Origin: a virus
Direction: 5' to 3' (one strand)
IMG/VR virus record: IMGVR_UViG_3300047496_000172
Span: 1-64,000 of that record
Length of the DNA: 64,000 nt
In this document: positions 40,981 to 49,383 of the stretch, piece by piece
Numbering within the stretch: position 1 is the first letter of the stretch
Layout of the letters: every line of letters starts with the position of its first letter
Position numbers and translations under genes: made by a program
Notes under the pieces: generated by a model
Told to the model about the DNA's origin: nothing
Databases searched by the model: none
Seen by the model: only the letters and a program-made list of their open reading frames with translations

Positions 40981-42176
40981 TATCGATTAAGCTCTGCTTT
41001 AACAATGGCTAAATATTTTTTTGGATTATCAAAGGAATTATTTCCAAATTTGTTCTGAATATACATACCTTTTTCAAAAAGCTTTCCGTATTTTCCTACC
41101 CAAGATAAAAGGGTTTTTTTGGCGTCATCAGACGGATAAAGCCAGTTTAATGACATATAATTAGCCCAAGTTGATACCTGAATCCATCCATTATCAACGG
41201 CGGCTTCTAGTGCCATATTTTTTACTTCCCATCCATCATCCTCATGTTCTTCGCCATCGTCTAAATCAAAATGTTTCAATGCTATATCGGCATGATGTAA
41301 ATTTTGTTCATGATCGCACTCTAATATTTCTCCATTTTCTGTAATCCAAAATCCTCCTTTGGTATCGTTCAATCCTTCTGTGAGACCTTCAGACATCAAT
41401 TGACCGGTATCCATAATATTTGGATATTTTTCTTTCAACCATTCCCAAAGTTTGTAGAGACGTTTGTCGAAACGTTTTTTGGTTTCGGCTGTCATATGGT
41501 TCCGAAAATCTTCTCTGAAATCTATTAGAAAGTTTTTCTTGAAATCCTCGAACGTTCTTAACTTTCGTTTAGCCCCAATGCTTTTATCTATTATCAATTC
41601 TTTCATTACCGAATGCATTCCTTGTTGAAAAAATGCATTGAATTCTTTTGGACTGTTAAAATATTCTGTATTATTTTTTAGTTTTGGGCTTGAAAAGCCA
41701 TACGGAGCATTGCGATCAGATGTTTTTTGTCGTTTAGCATCAAAATAATGAATAAGCTCATGAACAATAGACGATCTATGACTGTCCGAAGTTTTCCATA
41801 TTAATTCTGTCTCATCGGCGATATCTTCCAATTTTATAGATGGTTTTGGCACAAATACTACTGTATATTCTATTCCATCGGTGTAGATCGCGGTAGTTAT
41901 ATATGCTTTGATGTTTCGAGAAGAATCATAAGACGGTCCTAAACCGATAAACAAATCCTTGTATTCTTGTGGTAACCCCAACTCTAATGCGCTAACAGCA
42001 TACACTTTGAAGTCATGATTTTTAGCATGTAGTGTTTTTCTACCCATTATCATTTTTATGGGTTTCTCTTCATTATTATCATGCATCCATTTGAAAAATT
42101 TGTAACATATCATCTCTGCTTTACGCAAAGATAAAATATCACTTTCGGCACTTTCAAAAATGTCATAGAGATTCAT
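40980..42176 (-). CDS. HEXXH zinc peptidase with capsid-targeting-like leader
   Basis: Protein of 398 residues. Leader MNLYDIFESAES ends in I-F-E before Ser. The zincin signature SSIVHELIHYFDAKR is at about residues 135-149; a third ligand cannot be fixed by eye. The C-terminal half has an acidic stretch and a Trp-rich end. AATAAATA ends 4 nt before the ATG, so it is late-expressed. It may be an internal head protease or a protease delivered to the host (inference). Confidence 0.7.
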   Translation of the reverse strand: MNLYDIFESAESDILSLRKAEMICYKFFKWMHDNNEEKPIKMIMGRKTLHAKNHDFKVYAVSALELGLPQEYKDLFIGLGPSYDSSRNIKAYITTAIYTDGIEYTVVFVPKPSIKLEDIADETELIWKTSDSHRSSIVHELIHYFDAKRQKTSDRNAPYGFSSPKLKNNTEYFNSPKEFNAFFQQGMHSVMKELIIDKSIGAKRKLRTFEDFKKNFLIDFREDFRNHMTAETKKRFDKRLYKLWEWLKEKYPNIMDTGQLMSEGLTEGLNDTKGGFWITENGEILECDHEQNLHHADIALKHFDLDDGEEHEDDGWEVKNMALEAAVDNGWIQVSTWANYMSLNWLYPSDDAKKTLLSWVGKYGKLFEKGMYIQNKFGNNSFDNPKKYLAIVKAELNR

Positions 42177-42180
42177 CGGT

Positions 42181-42188
42181 TATTTATT
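42181..42188 (-). promoter_or_regulatory. Late-type box for the zinc peptidase gene
   Basis: AATAAATA on the minus strand ends 4 nt before the ATG at 42176. Confidence 0.65.
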
Positions 42189-42191
42189 CGA

Positions 42192-42219
42192 TTGACAACA
42201 AATGAAAAACTGATATGAT
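42192..42219 (+). promoter_or_regulatory. Host-type promoter for the DNA ligase gene
   Basis: TTGACA and TATGAT separated by 16 nt, 24 nt before the ATG at 42244, with GAAAGG in the leader. Divergent from the zinc peptidase late box. Confidence 0.8.
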
Positions 42220-42243
42220 GAAATCTTCCGGTAGAAAGGCTTT

Positions 42244-44214
42244 ATGATGATTAATACTATTCAACTTGCTCGTATGATGATTTCTGGTGATATGGAGCCA
42301 GATGAAAATATTATTGTTGGCGTTCTTTCTGACGCATCAAGCCTTTATCATAATGGTGAACAAAGTTTCTTTAGCGACGCGGAATATGATGTTCTCGAAC
42401 GGTTTCTGAAAACCATTAATCCCAATAATCCATTTTTGGCTCAAACGGGTTCGGACGTTCGTGGAGGAAAGGTTAAGCTTCCCCATGTAATGGCAGGTCT
42501 GGATCAAGTGCATGAAGGCGACACCGAGAAGTGGATTATCGCTAATGGTTGGCAAAATCAAGAATTCGTCGTGTCCGATAAGGAAGATGGCACTTCCGGT
42601 CTTCTGATTTATGGTAAGGGTCCGAGGGCGGCTCCTTTTACGGCTGCTTATTCTCGCGGTAATGGAACTGAAGGCGCCGACATTTCACGCCACGTTCGAC
42701 GCATGGGAAATGTTCCCCGGACTATGCCTTACCCTTGTGTCGTTCGAGTTGAATTCATTCTTCAAGAAACAATCTTCATTGAGTTGATGAAAACCGCCGA
42801 AAAACATTATGAAAACTCTCGCGGTTATCTTGCTGGACGAATGAACAAAGAAGATGCTGGCCAAGATTTCTATGATGTCGTTGATGTTGTTGCTACCTCT
42901 CTGGTAGAACCGGGATTGAACAAAATTGACCAGCTACATTTTTTAGAGGATAATGGGTTTCAAATTACGCCGTTTATTACGGCGAAAGGCTATGAACTAA
43001 CTGAAAAAATGCTTAGCGATTATCTGAAAGTGCGCCGAACAGCATCTATTTCTCGCGGAGATACAGTATATCTAAATCACGAAGGTCATGCTATTGATGG
43101 CATAGTTATTACGCTAAATGACTATGCACTTGGCCAAAGTCTAACTCGTAAGAGTAGTTCTCTATGCCCCATGTATGCTAAGAAATACAAGGAAGGTGCG
43201 GAAGAAAATCAAGCGATCACTACCGTTGTAAAGGTTCACTGGAAAGCTTCCAAAACAAGCTATCTTAAGCCTCGGGTTGAAGTTGTTCCAGTTCGGGTAG
43301 GTGGCGTAACGATTACTTTTGCTACCGGATTTAACGCAAAGTATATCATTGATAATGGAATTGGTCCTGGAGCCAAAATTCGTCTGGTTCGCAGCGGTGA
43401 CGTTATCCCGTTCATTACTGATGTTCTTGAAAGTGTCGAACCGTCCCTTCCGGACGAATCAGAATATGGAGAAACGGCTTGGAATGAAACAAACGTCGAT
43501 CTCTATGTTGTGAATTCGGAAAACAATGAAGAAATCATTATCAATAGATTGATTAGTGTCTTCACCTCTCTTGATGCACCGAACCTTAAGGAAGGTAGTA
43601 TCAAGGCTTTGTATGAAGCTGGCTATACAACGGCGGCTTCGATTATCAAGGCCACGGAACGCCAACTGGTATCGGTTATCGGCCAAAATGGCAGCAAGAT
43701 TTATGAAGGGCTGAAGGCCAAGCTGAATCCAATCCATTTGGGTAAGCTGGCTGGCGCCTCGCAGATTTTTGGTCGTGGTATTGGCCGAAGGACCATGATC
43801 AAACTGGTCGATACGGTTGCTTTAGAAACAACCGATGATTGGCTAAATCTAGTTCCTTCTACTATTGTATGTATTGAAGGTTTTGAAGATATAACCGCAC
43901 AAAAAATCTACGATAAAATTCCAGCTTTTATAGATTTTCTAAAAGAAATCGACGGATATTACACCTTGGAAACGTCAAAGACAGCTTCAAGTGCTGATCT
44001 AGCCGGGCATGTCGTGGTTTTCACTGGCGTTCGTGATGCGGCTCTTGAAGCTATTATCATTGACAAGGGTGGCACAATTGGGAGTAGTGTCAGTAAGAAG
44101 ACTACCCATTTGGTTTGCCTGGACCCTGCCAGCAATTCAGGCAAGATTCAGAAGGCAAAGGATTTTGGCATCAATGTATTGACATTAGAAACAGCCCGAA
44201 CACAGTGGGGATAA
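42244..44214 (+). CDS. ligA: NAD+-dependent DNA ligase
   Basis: Protein of 656 residues that seals nicks in DNA using NAD+. The nucleophilic lysine lies in KEDGTSG, followed by SRGNGTEGADIS. An OB-fold region and helix-hairpin-helix repeats (ALYEAGYTTAASI; GRGIGRRTMIKL) follow, and a C-terminal BRCT domain (about residues 580-656, GHVVVFTGVRD). The four-cysteine zinc finger normally between OB-fold and HhH is missing: that stretch has no cysteines. T4 itself uses an ATP-dependent ligase. Confidence 0.92.
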   Translation: MMINTIQLARMMISGDMEPDENIIVGVLSDASSLYHNGEQSFFSDAEYDVLERFLKTINPNNPFLAQTGSDVRGGKVKLPHVMAGLDQVHEGDTEKWIIANGWQNQEFVVSDKEDGTSGLLIYGKGPRAAPFTAAYSRGNGTEGADISRHVRRMGNVPRTMPYPCVVRVEFILQETIFIELMKTAEKHYENSRGYLAGRMNKEDAGQDFYDVVDVVATSLVEPGLNKIDQLHFLEDNGFQITPFITAKGYELTEKMLSDYLKVRRTASISRGDTVYLNHEGHAIDGIVITLNDYALGQSLTRKSSSLCPMYAKKYKEGAEENQAITTVVKVHWKASKTSYLKPRVEVVPVRVGGVTITFATGFNAKYIIDNGIGPGAKIRLVRSGDVIPFITDVLESVEPSLPDESEYGETAWNETNVDLYVVNSENNEEIIINRLISVFTSLDAPNLKEGSIKALYEAGYTTAASIIKATERQLVSVIGQNGSKIYEGLKAKLNPIHLGKLAGASQIFGRGIGRRTMIKLVDTVALETTDDWLNLVPSTIVCIEGFEDITAQKIYDKIPAFIDFLKEIDGYYTLETSKTASSADLAGHVVVFTGVRDAALEAIIIDKGGTIGSSVSKKTTHLVCLDPASNSGKIQKAKDFGINVLTLETARTQWG

Positions 44215-44215
44215 T

Positions 44216-44479
44216 TCATCCCCACCATAATTTGAATAAAGTCGCGCTATTTTTGTCGGTGAAATACATTTTTGGTGCAAGTTTTTCAATTTTTGCATCC
44301 CAATAAGATATAAATGTGCATAGCCATTCTTCATTTAATAAATTGTTTTCGCACCATTCTATAGCATCTAGAACATAATCTTGGTATGTAACGGAATATA
44401 TAAACTGCGCTGGAATATCAGCTTCTATGAACTCAGTTGATTCAAAGTCTTTATATCCAGGTATGTCATAATATCGCAT
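44216..44479 (-). CDS. Small protein of the WC...FKLWW family
   Basis: Protein of 87 residues with EWCENNLLNEEW and terminal NSATLFKLWWG. Adjacent to its paralogue at 44481. Function unknown. Confidence 0.72.
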   Translation of the reverse strand: MRYYDIPGYKDFESTEFIEADIPAQFIYSVTYQDYVLDAIEWCENNLLNEEWLCTFISYWDAKIEKLAPKMYFTDKNSATLFKLWWG

Positions 44480-44480
44480 A

Positions 44481-44699
44481 TTATCTCCAAAACATTTTGA
44501 ATAAAGTCGCCGATTTTTTATTCGTAAAATTCATAATAAGTAAATTTAATTCGGGCCAATCATAATTTTGTTCCGTATAATAACCCCATTCATCGTTGTT
44601 TAAATTATCAACACACCATTCGTATGCTCTAATGTAATCAGTTGCATTGAATTTGACTTCTATTGGATGTGTCGGCGGCGGCGGCGTGTCGTAGTTCAT
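44481..44699 (-). CDS. Small protein of the WC...FKMFW family
   Basis: Protein of 72 residues with EWCVDNLNNDEWG and terminal KSATLFKMFWR, and a proline run near the N-terminus. Overlaps the preceding gene by 62 nt. Function unknown. Confidence 0.7.
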   Translation of the reverse strand: MNYDTPPPPTHPIEVKFNATDYIRAYEWCVDNLNNDEWGYYTEQNYDWPELNLLIMNFTNKKSATLFKMFWR

Positions 44700-44835
44700 A
44701 CGATGTTATCCTTCTAGCGGCTTCTCTTAAAATATGTTCGCGAGGATGACAACCTTCTTTTGCACAGGCGTTAGCATGCTGGACGACCATATCTAAAAAA
44801 TCTTTTGTAGATAAACTGCTCATAAATTCGTTCAT
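44638..44835 (-). CDS. Hypothetical protein
   Basis: Protein of 65 residues, helical, with an ATG behind GGAAAATATA. Overlaps the following family gene in another frame for 62 nt, which is unusual, so the end may be wrong. Unrecognised. Confidence 0.45.
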   Translation of the reverse strand: MNEFMSSLSTKDFLDMVVQHANACAKEGCHPREHILREAARRITSYELRHAAAADTSNRSQIQCN

Positions 44836-44921
44836 TATATTTTCCTTAGATATATGAAATTATTAGATAAAATGGAAAAAATAGTCAATATTTATCACCA
44901 TAACAAAGAGGTTAAATCATC

Positions 44922-44950
44922 TTGACAATATTGAAATTTTGATATAAATA
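44922..44950 (+). promoter_or_regulatory. Promoter for the PEP-CTERM-like gene
   Basis: TTGACA followed at 17 nt by TAAATA, within GATATAAATATA. It carries both a host-type -35 and a late-type box. The leader to the ATG at 44990 has AAAAGGA. Confidence 0.65.
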
Positions 44951-44989
44951 TACTTTTCAGTTTTGAAACGGTGTTAAAAAGGATTTATC

Positions 44990-45640
44990 ATGAAGTTTGG
45001 TTTTCTCGCGGGCATTCTTGCTCTTACAATCGCAAGCTCTGCCAGAGCGGTAGTTATTACGGATGTTGAATTTGCTGGTCCAGGACCGATTTACATCATT
45101 TCGGATAACGTTCCCGGTTATGGTGCTGATACTTTTTATGATGATGCCTTGGTTTTGACGGCATTGGATGGCACCAAGTATTATGTGAACTGTGATGATT
45201 TGGTTCACAACATTACTATTGGTTCAGGTCAACATATTGACTACACTGTTGGAAAGGTCGATTCCAACTTTCGTGGCGGTGTTTACACGGTTGCTCAAAT
45301 TGGCGAAATGGCATACCTGGACAAGGTACTGAACCAAATCATCATTAAGGGTGGTCCAAACGAAGCGGTTGATTTGGCTGCTGAACAGGCTGCAAGTTGG
45401 ATTGTAAGTAATCCGGATGTAACATTTTCTGTCGATCCGGTGATTCAATCTCGCACGGATTATTATATTAAGTCCGCAGAAGGCAAGACTGGCACAATTG
45501 CCCAATTTACTGATCTTGGTAACGGTGCGCAGGGACAAACGCTAGGCGCCGTTCCTGAAATTTCAACTTGGGTTATGATACTGGTTGGCTTTGGGGGTGT
45601 TGGTGTAGCCCTTCGCAAGCGTCGGGCGACTCTGATTTAA
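44990..45640 (+). CDS. Exported protein with PEPxxWA-CTERM-like tail
   Basis: Protein of 216 residues. A cleavable signal peptide (MKFGFLAGILALTIASSARA) is followed by a beta-rich exported domain. The C-terminus VPEISTWVMILVGFGGVG plus a run of basic residues fits the PEPxxWA-CTERM sorting signal: a PE..W motif, a hydrophobic span and an Arg/Lys cluster. Hosts with exosortase cleave this and anchor or secrete the protein. PEPxxWA signals are typical of sphingomonads and related alphaproteobacteria. The third residue is Ile rather than Pro. Confidence 0.8.
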   Translation: MKFGFLAGILALTIASSARAVVITDVEFAGPGPIYIISDNVPGYGADTFYDDALVLTALDGTKYYVNCDDLVHNITIGSGQHIDYTVGKVDSNFRGGVYTVAQIGEMAYLDKVLNQIIIKGGPNEAVDLAAEQAASWIVSNPDVTFSVDPVIQSRTDYYIKSAEGKTGTIAQFTDLGNGAQGQTLGAVPEISTWVMILVGFGGVGVALRKRRATLI

Positions 45641-45650
45641 ATCAGAGTCT
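45629..45650. terminator. Palindrome at a convergent gene end
   Basis: GACTCTGATTTAAATCAGAGTC is a perfect 22-bp palindrome containing the stop codon of the PEP-CTERM-like gene, between convergent genes. It could serve as a bidirectional hairpin, though without a T tract. Confidence 0.5.
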
Positions 45651-45675
45651 CCGATTGCGGAAATAAAGAGGTTCG

Positions 45676-46227
45676 TCATCTATGATGATCTTGAGAAACA
45701 AAATCAGGCAAAGTTTTCATTTTTTCTCTAATTTCCCGTAAGGTTATAGGAGAATAATTCCAGCAATCTACGCCAACATCAATCTGTTGTTTGTTTTGGG
45801 AAGCCCCACCATGTGAATGTCCAAATAATTGAACGGCACCTTTGTGGCATTTATTAAATATAGCAAATTTAAAATGGCACAAGACAATTTTTTGATTTTG
45901 GTCGATAATCTCCAAATAAGGTTGAACCGATGCCCAGCGATAAGATTCGATTGTCGTTGGACCATCGTGATTTCCGGTAATCAAATGTAATTCTTTTCCT
46001 TGAAGACGAGAAAGAATGGCGTTTGGATTTGCTTTGTGTCTCCCCAACAAAACATCTCCAAGGACATAAACGCGATCATCATCACTGACAACATTATTCC
46101 AATTTTTGATTAATGCTTCGTCATGTTCTTCAATGGTCTGGAAGGGCCTGTTGCAAAATTTTAAAATATTTCGCTCTGAACTTGTGTAATGTCCGTAATG
46201 AGGATCGCTTGTATAAAATGTTTTCAT
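45676..46227 (-). CDS. Calcineurin-like metallophosphoesterase
   Basis: Protein of 183 residues with the complete motif set: SDPHYGH (Asp/His), VYVLGDVLL, ITGNHD, LCHF and LFGHSHG. These coordinate two metals in phosphoesterases. Phage relatives act on nucleotides or RNA ends. It lies in the same neighbourhood as the RNA ligase. A TTGACA -35 with a weak -10 lies upstream. Confidence 0.88.
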   Translation of the reverse strand: MKTFYTSDPHYGHYTSSERNILKFCNRPFQTIEEHDEALIKNWNNVVSDDDRVYVLGDVLLGRHKANPNAILSRLQGKELHLITGNHDGPTTIESYRWASVQPYLEIIDQNQKIVLCHFKFAIFNKCHKGAVQLFGHSHGGASQNKQQIDVGVDCWNYSPITLREIREKMKTLPDFVSQDHHR

Positions 46228-46299
46228 CATATCCATTTACACAAAATTATTTTTCTTGTCAACTATTGATTATTTAAAAAATTATGATATTGTACAGAA

Positions 46300-46620
46300 A
46301 TGTATTACCGAGAACCCATATTTCCGCAAACGGTAAAACCAGTATATCTGGTTAAAAATATATTTAGACCTATTGGTGGTGTTGATCTCAATAAAAAACA
46401 ACCTAATCATGTAAGTCGTTCTAAAATAAGCCGTCGTCATAAATTTCCAGAGTTGGTTATCCTTGAAAGTAGAGCGACGCTTGATCCACCTATCAATAAA
46501 AATAGAGCGTCTTGTCGCTATTACTCGGTCAAAGGTAGTGGACGAGACTGGGACTACGATGAACTTATCCATTCAAAAGAATACGCTTATGCTTGGCTGA
46601 ATTATTATAGGTCTTGGTAA
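46300..46620 (+). CDS. Hypothetical protein, tandem family A copy 1
   Basis: Protein of 106 residues, basic. Shares NxxRA..RYYSVKGSGRDW and a following YDELI with the gene at 46788. The motif may be a small nucleic-acid-binding fold, but no known family is recognised. Confidence 0.65.
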   Translation: MYYREPIFPQTVKPVYLVKNIFRPIGGVDLNKKQPNHVSRSKISRRHKFPELVILESRATLDPPINKNRASCRYYSVKGSGRDWDYDELIHSKEYAYAWLNYYRSW

Positions 46621-46621
46621 C

Positions 46622-46777
46622 GTGATCGATTTAATTTTTTATTTGCTTCTATATCTGCTTTATTTCATTAGCCTTCGATTGGCTAAACTGCGAAATAGTG
46701 CCACATGCAAAATAATCACGGAAGCTATTTTATTTATAGGCTTAATTACTTTTCTTTTCACGCCAATGAAAATTTAA
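46622..46777 (+). CDS. Small two-span membrane protein
   Basis: GTG-started frame of 51 residues 1 nt after the preceding stop, with two hydrophobic segments separated by a short Arg/Lys-containing loop. Sits between the two family A copies. Function unknown. Confidence 0.5.
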   Translation: MIDLIFYLLLYLLYFISLRLAKLRNSATCKIITEAILFIGLITFLFTPMKI

Positions 46778-46787
46778 GAGAGATAAA

Positions 46788-47117
46788 ATGCGTAAAAGAT
46801 ATCATAAAAGACGGAGATATCAAATTTTCCCGCAGAGGATTAGCCCTGTATATATAATTAAGTTTGGAAAATATGGTAGATACATACCGCATATCGAAAA
46901 ATCTTACGCAAAATTGGATGAACCGATCAATGGTAATCGCGCCAATTACAGATACTATTCTGTAAAAGGGGATGGCGGCGATTGGGCTTATGACGATTTG
47001 ATTCTAACAAAATCCCAATCCATATTAGCGTTGGCCCATTACCGGTTGCATAATATTCATGCTAGGTTTATAGATTACGAGAAGAACAGCTTGAAAATTG
47101 GAGATCATTCAGCATAG
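46788..47117 (+). CDS. Hypothetical protein, tandem family A copy 2
   Basis: Protein of 109 residues with a strongly basic N-terminus (RKRYHKRRR) and the shared RYYSVKGDGGDWAYDDLI motif. GAGAGA precedes the ATG. Converges with the RNA ligase gene (13-nt overlap of ends). Confidence 0.65.
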   Translation: MRKRYHKRRRYQIFPQRISPVYIIKFGKYGRYIPHIEKSYAKLDEPINGNRANYRYYSVKGDGGDWAYDDLILTKSQSILALAHYRLHNIHARFIDYEKNSLKIGDHSA

Positions 47118-47710
47118 TTTTCCCAGCTATCAGCATATATTCCTTTAAGTTTTTCCAAATATGCGCGCGTTTTTATTTTAACCATAAAGTCTTCGCCCTT
47201 GCAAACGACGCCTTCTTCAACCGGATATTTTCCAGCCCGAACATCTTCTATGAATTCGGAAGTTAGCTCGCCTTCATAAATTATTTCCGGACACCACTTA
47301 AAATCGCAGAATATATTCATAAATTTTTTAACAGGGATGAAACCTTTCTTGAACACGAATATGTCCAATAGTTTCAACTGTTTTTCTTCTCCGTCAATAT
47401 GAGAGCCAGCAAAACTACCTTCTCCAAAGAATTCGGTGAATGCCGTTATACGCTGGCACTTCTTATCCATAGATAAAATCATATCTTTAATGGTTTCTGC
47501 TGGACCATTGAGAAATAATGGAATGGCTTCATTGTAAATCAGCGTCGTATGATCAAAAAGTTGATGCCGCGTGCCAAACTTATGCCAACCTTTTTTAGGA
47601 GACCACTCCCAGCGAAGTGAACTCCCATCATATTTATATTGAGCAATAATCGGTTTTCCTAAATACTGAAAAGCTATTTTAGAACCCGGTATAGATGGAT
47701 ATTGTTGCAT
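47105..47710 (-). CDS. RNA ligase (T4 Rnl2-like family)
   Basis: Protein of 201 residues. The nucleotidyltransferase motifs are complete: I (QYKYDGSS with the adenylated Lys), III (AFTEFFGEG), IV (EEGVVCKG) and V (MVKIKT). The length matches a minimal catalytic core. RNA ligases repair host-cleaved tRNAs; a tRNA-Thr gene lies 190 nt away and an ADP-ribose-1''-phosphatase-type macro protein is at 26269. Confidence 0.88.
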   Translation of the reverse strand: MQQYPSIPGSKIAFQYLGKPIIAQYKYDGSSLRWEWSPKKGWHKFGTRHQLFDHTTLIYNEAIPLFLNGPAETIKDMILSMDKKCQRITAFTEFFGEGSFAGSHIDGEEKQLKLLDIFVFKKGFIPVKKFMNIFCDFKWCPEIIYEGELTSEFIEDVRAGKYPVEEGVVCKGEDFMVKIKTRAYLEKLKGIYADSWENYAE

Positions 47711-47899
47711 AACCGCCTCAAACTTTAGATAAATACTATTAACAAACTAATTGAAAAATATAATCTGTAATCATTGACACGAACAAATGCCTATCTAAAT
47801 AGATTAATAAGTCTATATAAGGGAAAGATTATGACAAAATATAGATGCGATATTTGAAAAACAAATAGGTGATGAAGTTTGTAATCGTTTAGATTAATT

Positions 47900-47973
47900 T
47901 GGTGCCGATAGTAAGAATCGAACTTACATCTCCATATTACGAGTATGGCCGTCTACCACTGACATATACCGGC
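47900..47973 (-). tRNA. tRNA-Thr(CGT)
   Basis: On the minus strand: acceptor GCCGGTA pairs with TATCGGC (one G-T), CCA is encoded, D-stem TGTC/GACG, anticodon stem CCATA/TATGG around CTCGTAA (anticodon CGT), T-arm GTAAG TTCGATT CTTAC. Fully canonical. It reads ACG codons. Confidence 0.95.
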
Positions 47974-48051
47974 TTCTTGTTCGCCTAGCTCAAACCGTCA
48001 GGCGATGCTGGTCGTTCGCGTCAATGTTAGGACGTTGATCATAAAAACTAT

Positions 48052-48294
48052 TTAGCTGACTTTTTTCTTATTGCCAAACCATTTTAGACGAATATACCAA
48101 AAATAATAAAATAGAGTGGCGATAGGTCGAGTGAAAGGTCTTCCATAGAAAGTCCATTCTGGTGTTTTCATGTAGGCATCCATTCGAAGTTTTCCTTCTT
48201 CAATAGGAATGATTTTACCCAGACCTTCTCCTTGTAGAATAGTTATCTTCTTACCATTTTCGTAACGAATTATTTCCTTAACCATAGTTGACAT
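48052..48294 (-). CDS. Hypothetical protein
   Basis: Protein of 80 residues with a hydrophobic aromatic segment near the end (FYYFWYIRLKWFG) and a lysine tail. Possibly membrane-associated. Unrecognised. Confidence 0.5.
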   Translation of the reverse strand: MSTMVKEIIRYENGKKITILQGEGLGKIIPIEEGKLRMDAYMKTPEWTFYGRPFTRPIATLFYYFWYIRLKWFGNKKKVS

Positions 48295-48370
48295 TCCGCA
48301 ATTTTGTGTTAATGTTAGTTTACCATAGCAAAAAAGGTTTTACAATGCCATTTCGACGGAGAGAAATATA

Positions 48371-49159
48371 ATGTCTAAAGTGACCTGGATTCTTGAACGC
48401 GATGTTTTCGCGGAAGTTTGCTTCAATGAAATGATCGATCATTTCAAGGCGAACGATATTCCTTATCGTGTCGTCAGGATCATTCCATTTATTCATGAAA
48501 TTGAAGGAAAGGTTCCGCAGGTTTCCGATCCGGTTGTCGTCTATGGCAGCATCGGTGTGCAAACCCTGGCTCAACGCCATGGATGGGTTCCTGGCGTATG
48601 GACTAATGACAATTTCGCATCTGGTGGTTCGACCGAGATTTCTGATCTTCTGGTAAACGGTTCTTTTGAAATTATGAAGTTGAGCGAAGTCGCCGACAAG
48701 GTAATGCTCGATGAATTTTTCATCAAACCCAATAGCGACAACAAAGAATTCGCTGGAATGGTTATTACTCGCGAAGAATTTGGTGTTTGGCATGCTAAGA
48801 TGCTCGACATCAACTATTTGGAAACCGATGACTTTGATGTTATCGTGGCGCCATATCGAAAGCTTGGTTGCGAATGGCGAGTGGTCGTAGTGAATGGAAA
48901 GATCAGTTCAGCATCGATCTATCGGCAATACGGTATCGTCAAGCCAGAACGTCATATTATTCCAGAAGTGGAAAGCATTGTAATGGAAGCGCATAGCCGA
49001 TTTGTGCCCGCACCAGTATATGTAGTAGACGTAGCACAGGTCGGAGATGAATACAAAATCATCGAATATAACACCTTCAATTCAGCCGGTCTGTATGCTT
49101 GTGATGTTGGAAAGATCATCGATGACATTAACGCTTTCCTTTTAGATCAAGCTCAATGA
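48371..49159 (+). CDS. ATP-grasp protein (DUF4343-like)
   Basis: Protein of 262 residues. The ATP-grasp layout is visible: FFIKPNSDNKEFAG with the nucleotide-binding Lys, a WRVVVVNGK strand, and the metal-site segment EYKIIEYNTFNSAGLY with Glu and Asn ligands. Such enzymes ligate a carboxylate to an amine or thiol. DUF4343-type proteins are frequent in phages. Substrate unknown. Confidence 0.8.
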   Translation: MSKVTWILERDVFAEVCFNEMIDHFKANDIPYRVVRIIPFIHEIEGKVPQVSDPVVVYGSIGVQTLAQRHGWVPGVWTNDNFASGGSTEISDLLVNGSFEIMKLSEVADKVMLDEFFIKPNSDNKEFAGMVITREEFGVWHAKMLDINYLETDDFDVIVAPYRKLGCEWRVVVVNGKISSASIYRQYGIVKPERHIIPEVESIVMEAHSRFVPAPVYVVDVAQVGDEYKIIEYNTFNSAGLYACDVGKIIDDINAFLLDQAQ

Positions 49160-49166
49160 TCTAAAT

Positions 49167-49382
49167 ATGCTCATGATAAAGTGGTCACCATTGCTGGTTT
49201 TTGGACCTATCACCGCTTTGCTGGTGGCGATGGTGATCATTCATTGGAGCAAGAAAAATTATGGTCAAGCCATGATTTATGCCACTATACTTTCTTTTTG
49301 GGTAATTTTTGAATTGCCCTTAGTTGGATGGATGGCAATACATCTTCATCAACAATTAGCTGGTCTTTTTCATTGGAGCTAA
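49167..49382 (+). CDS. Small membrane protein
   Basis: Protein of 71 residues with two to three hydrophobic spans and little else. The start is 7 nt after the ATP-grasp gene. Its end converges with the release-factor gene. Holin-like size and shape, but no specific motif. Confidence 0.6.
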   Translation: MLMIKWSPLLVFGPITALLVAMVIIHWSKKNYGQAMIYATILSFWVIFELPLVGWMAIHLHQQLAGLFHWS

Positions 49383-49383
49383 A

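Noticed and set aside
47832-47897. Possible short plus-strand gene near ATG 47832
   Set aside because: The frame closes after eight codons and the alternative frame has no start; too weak to call.
48320-48793. Minus-strand 157-residue ORF
   Set aside because: Antisense to the ATP-grasp gene, which has convincing motifs.
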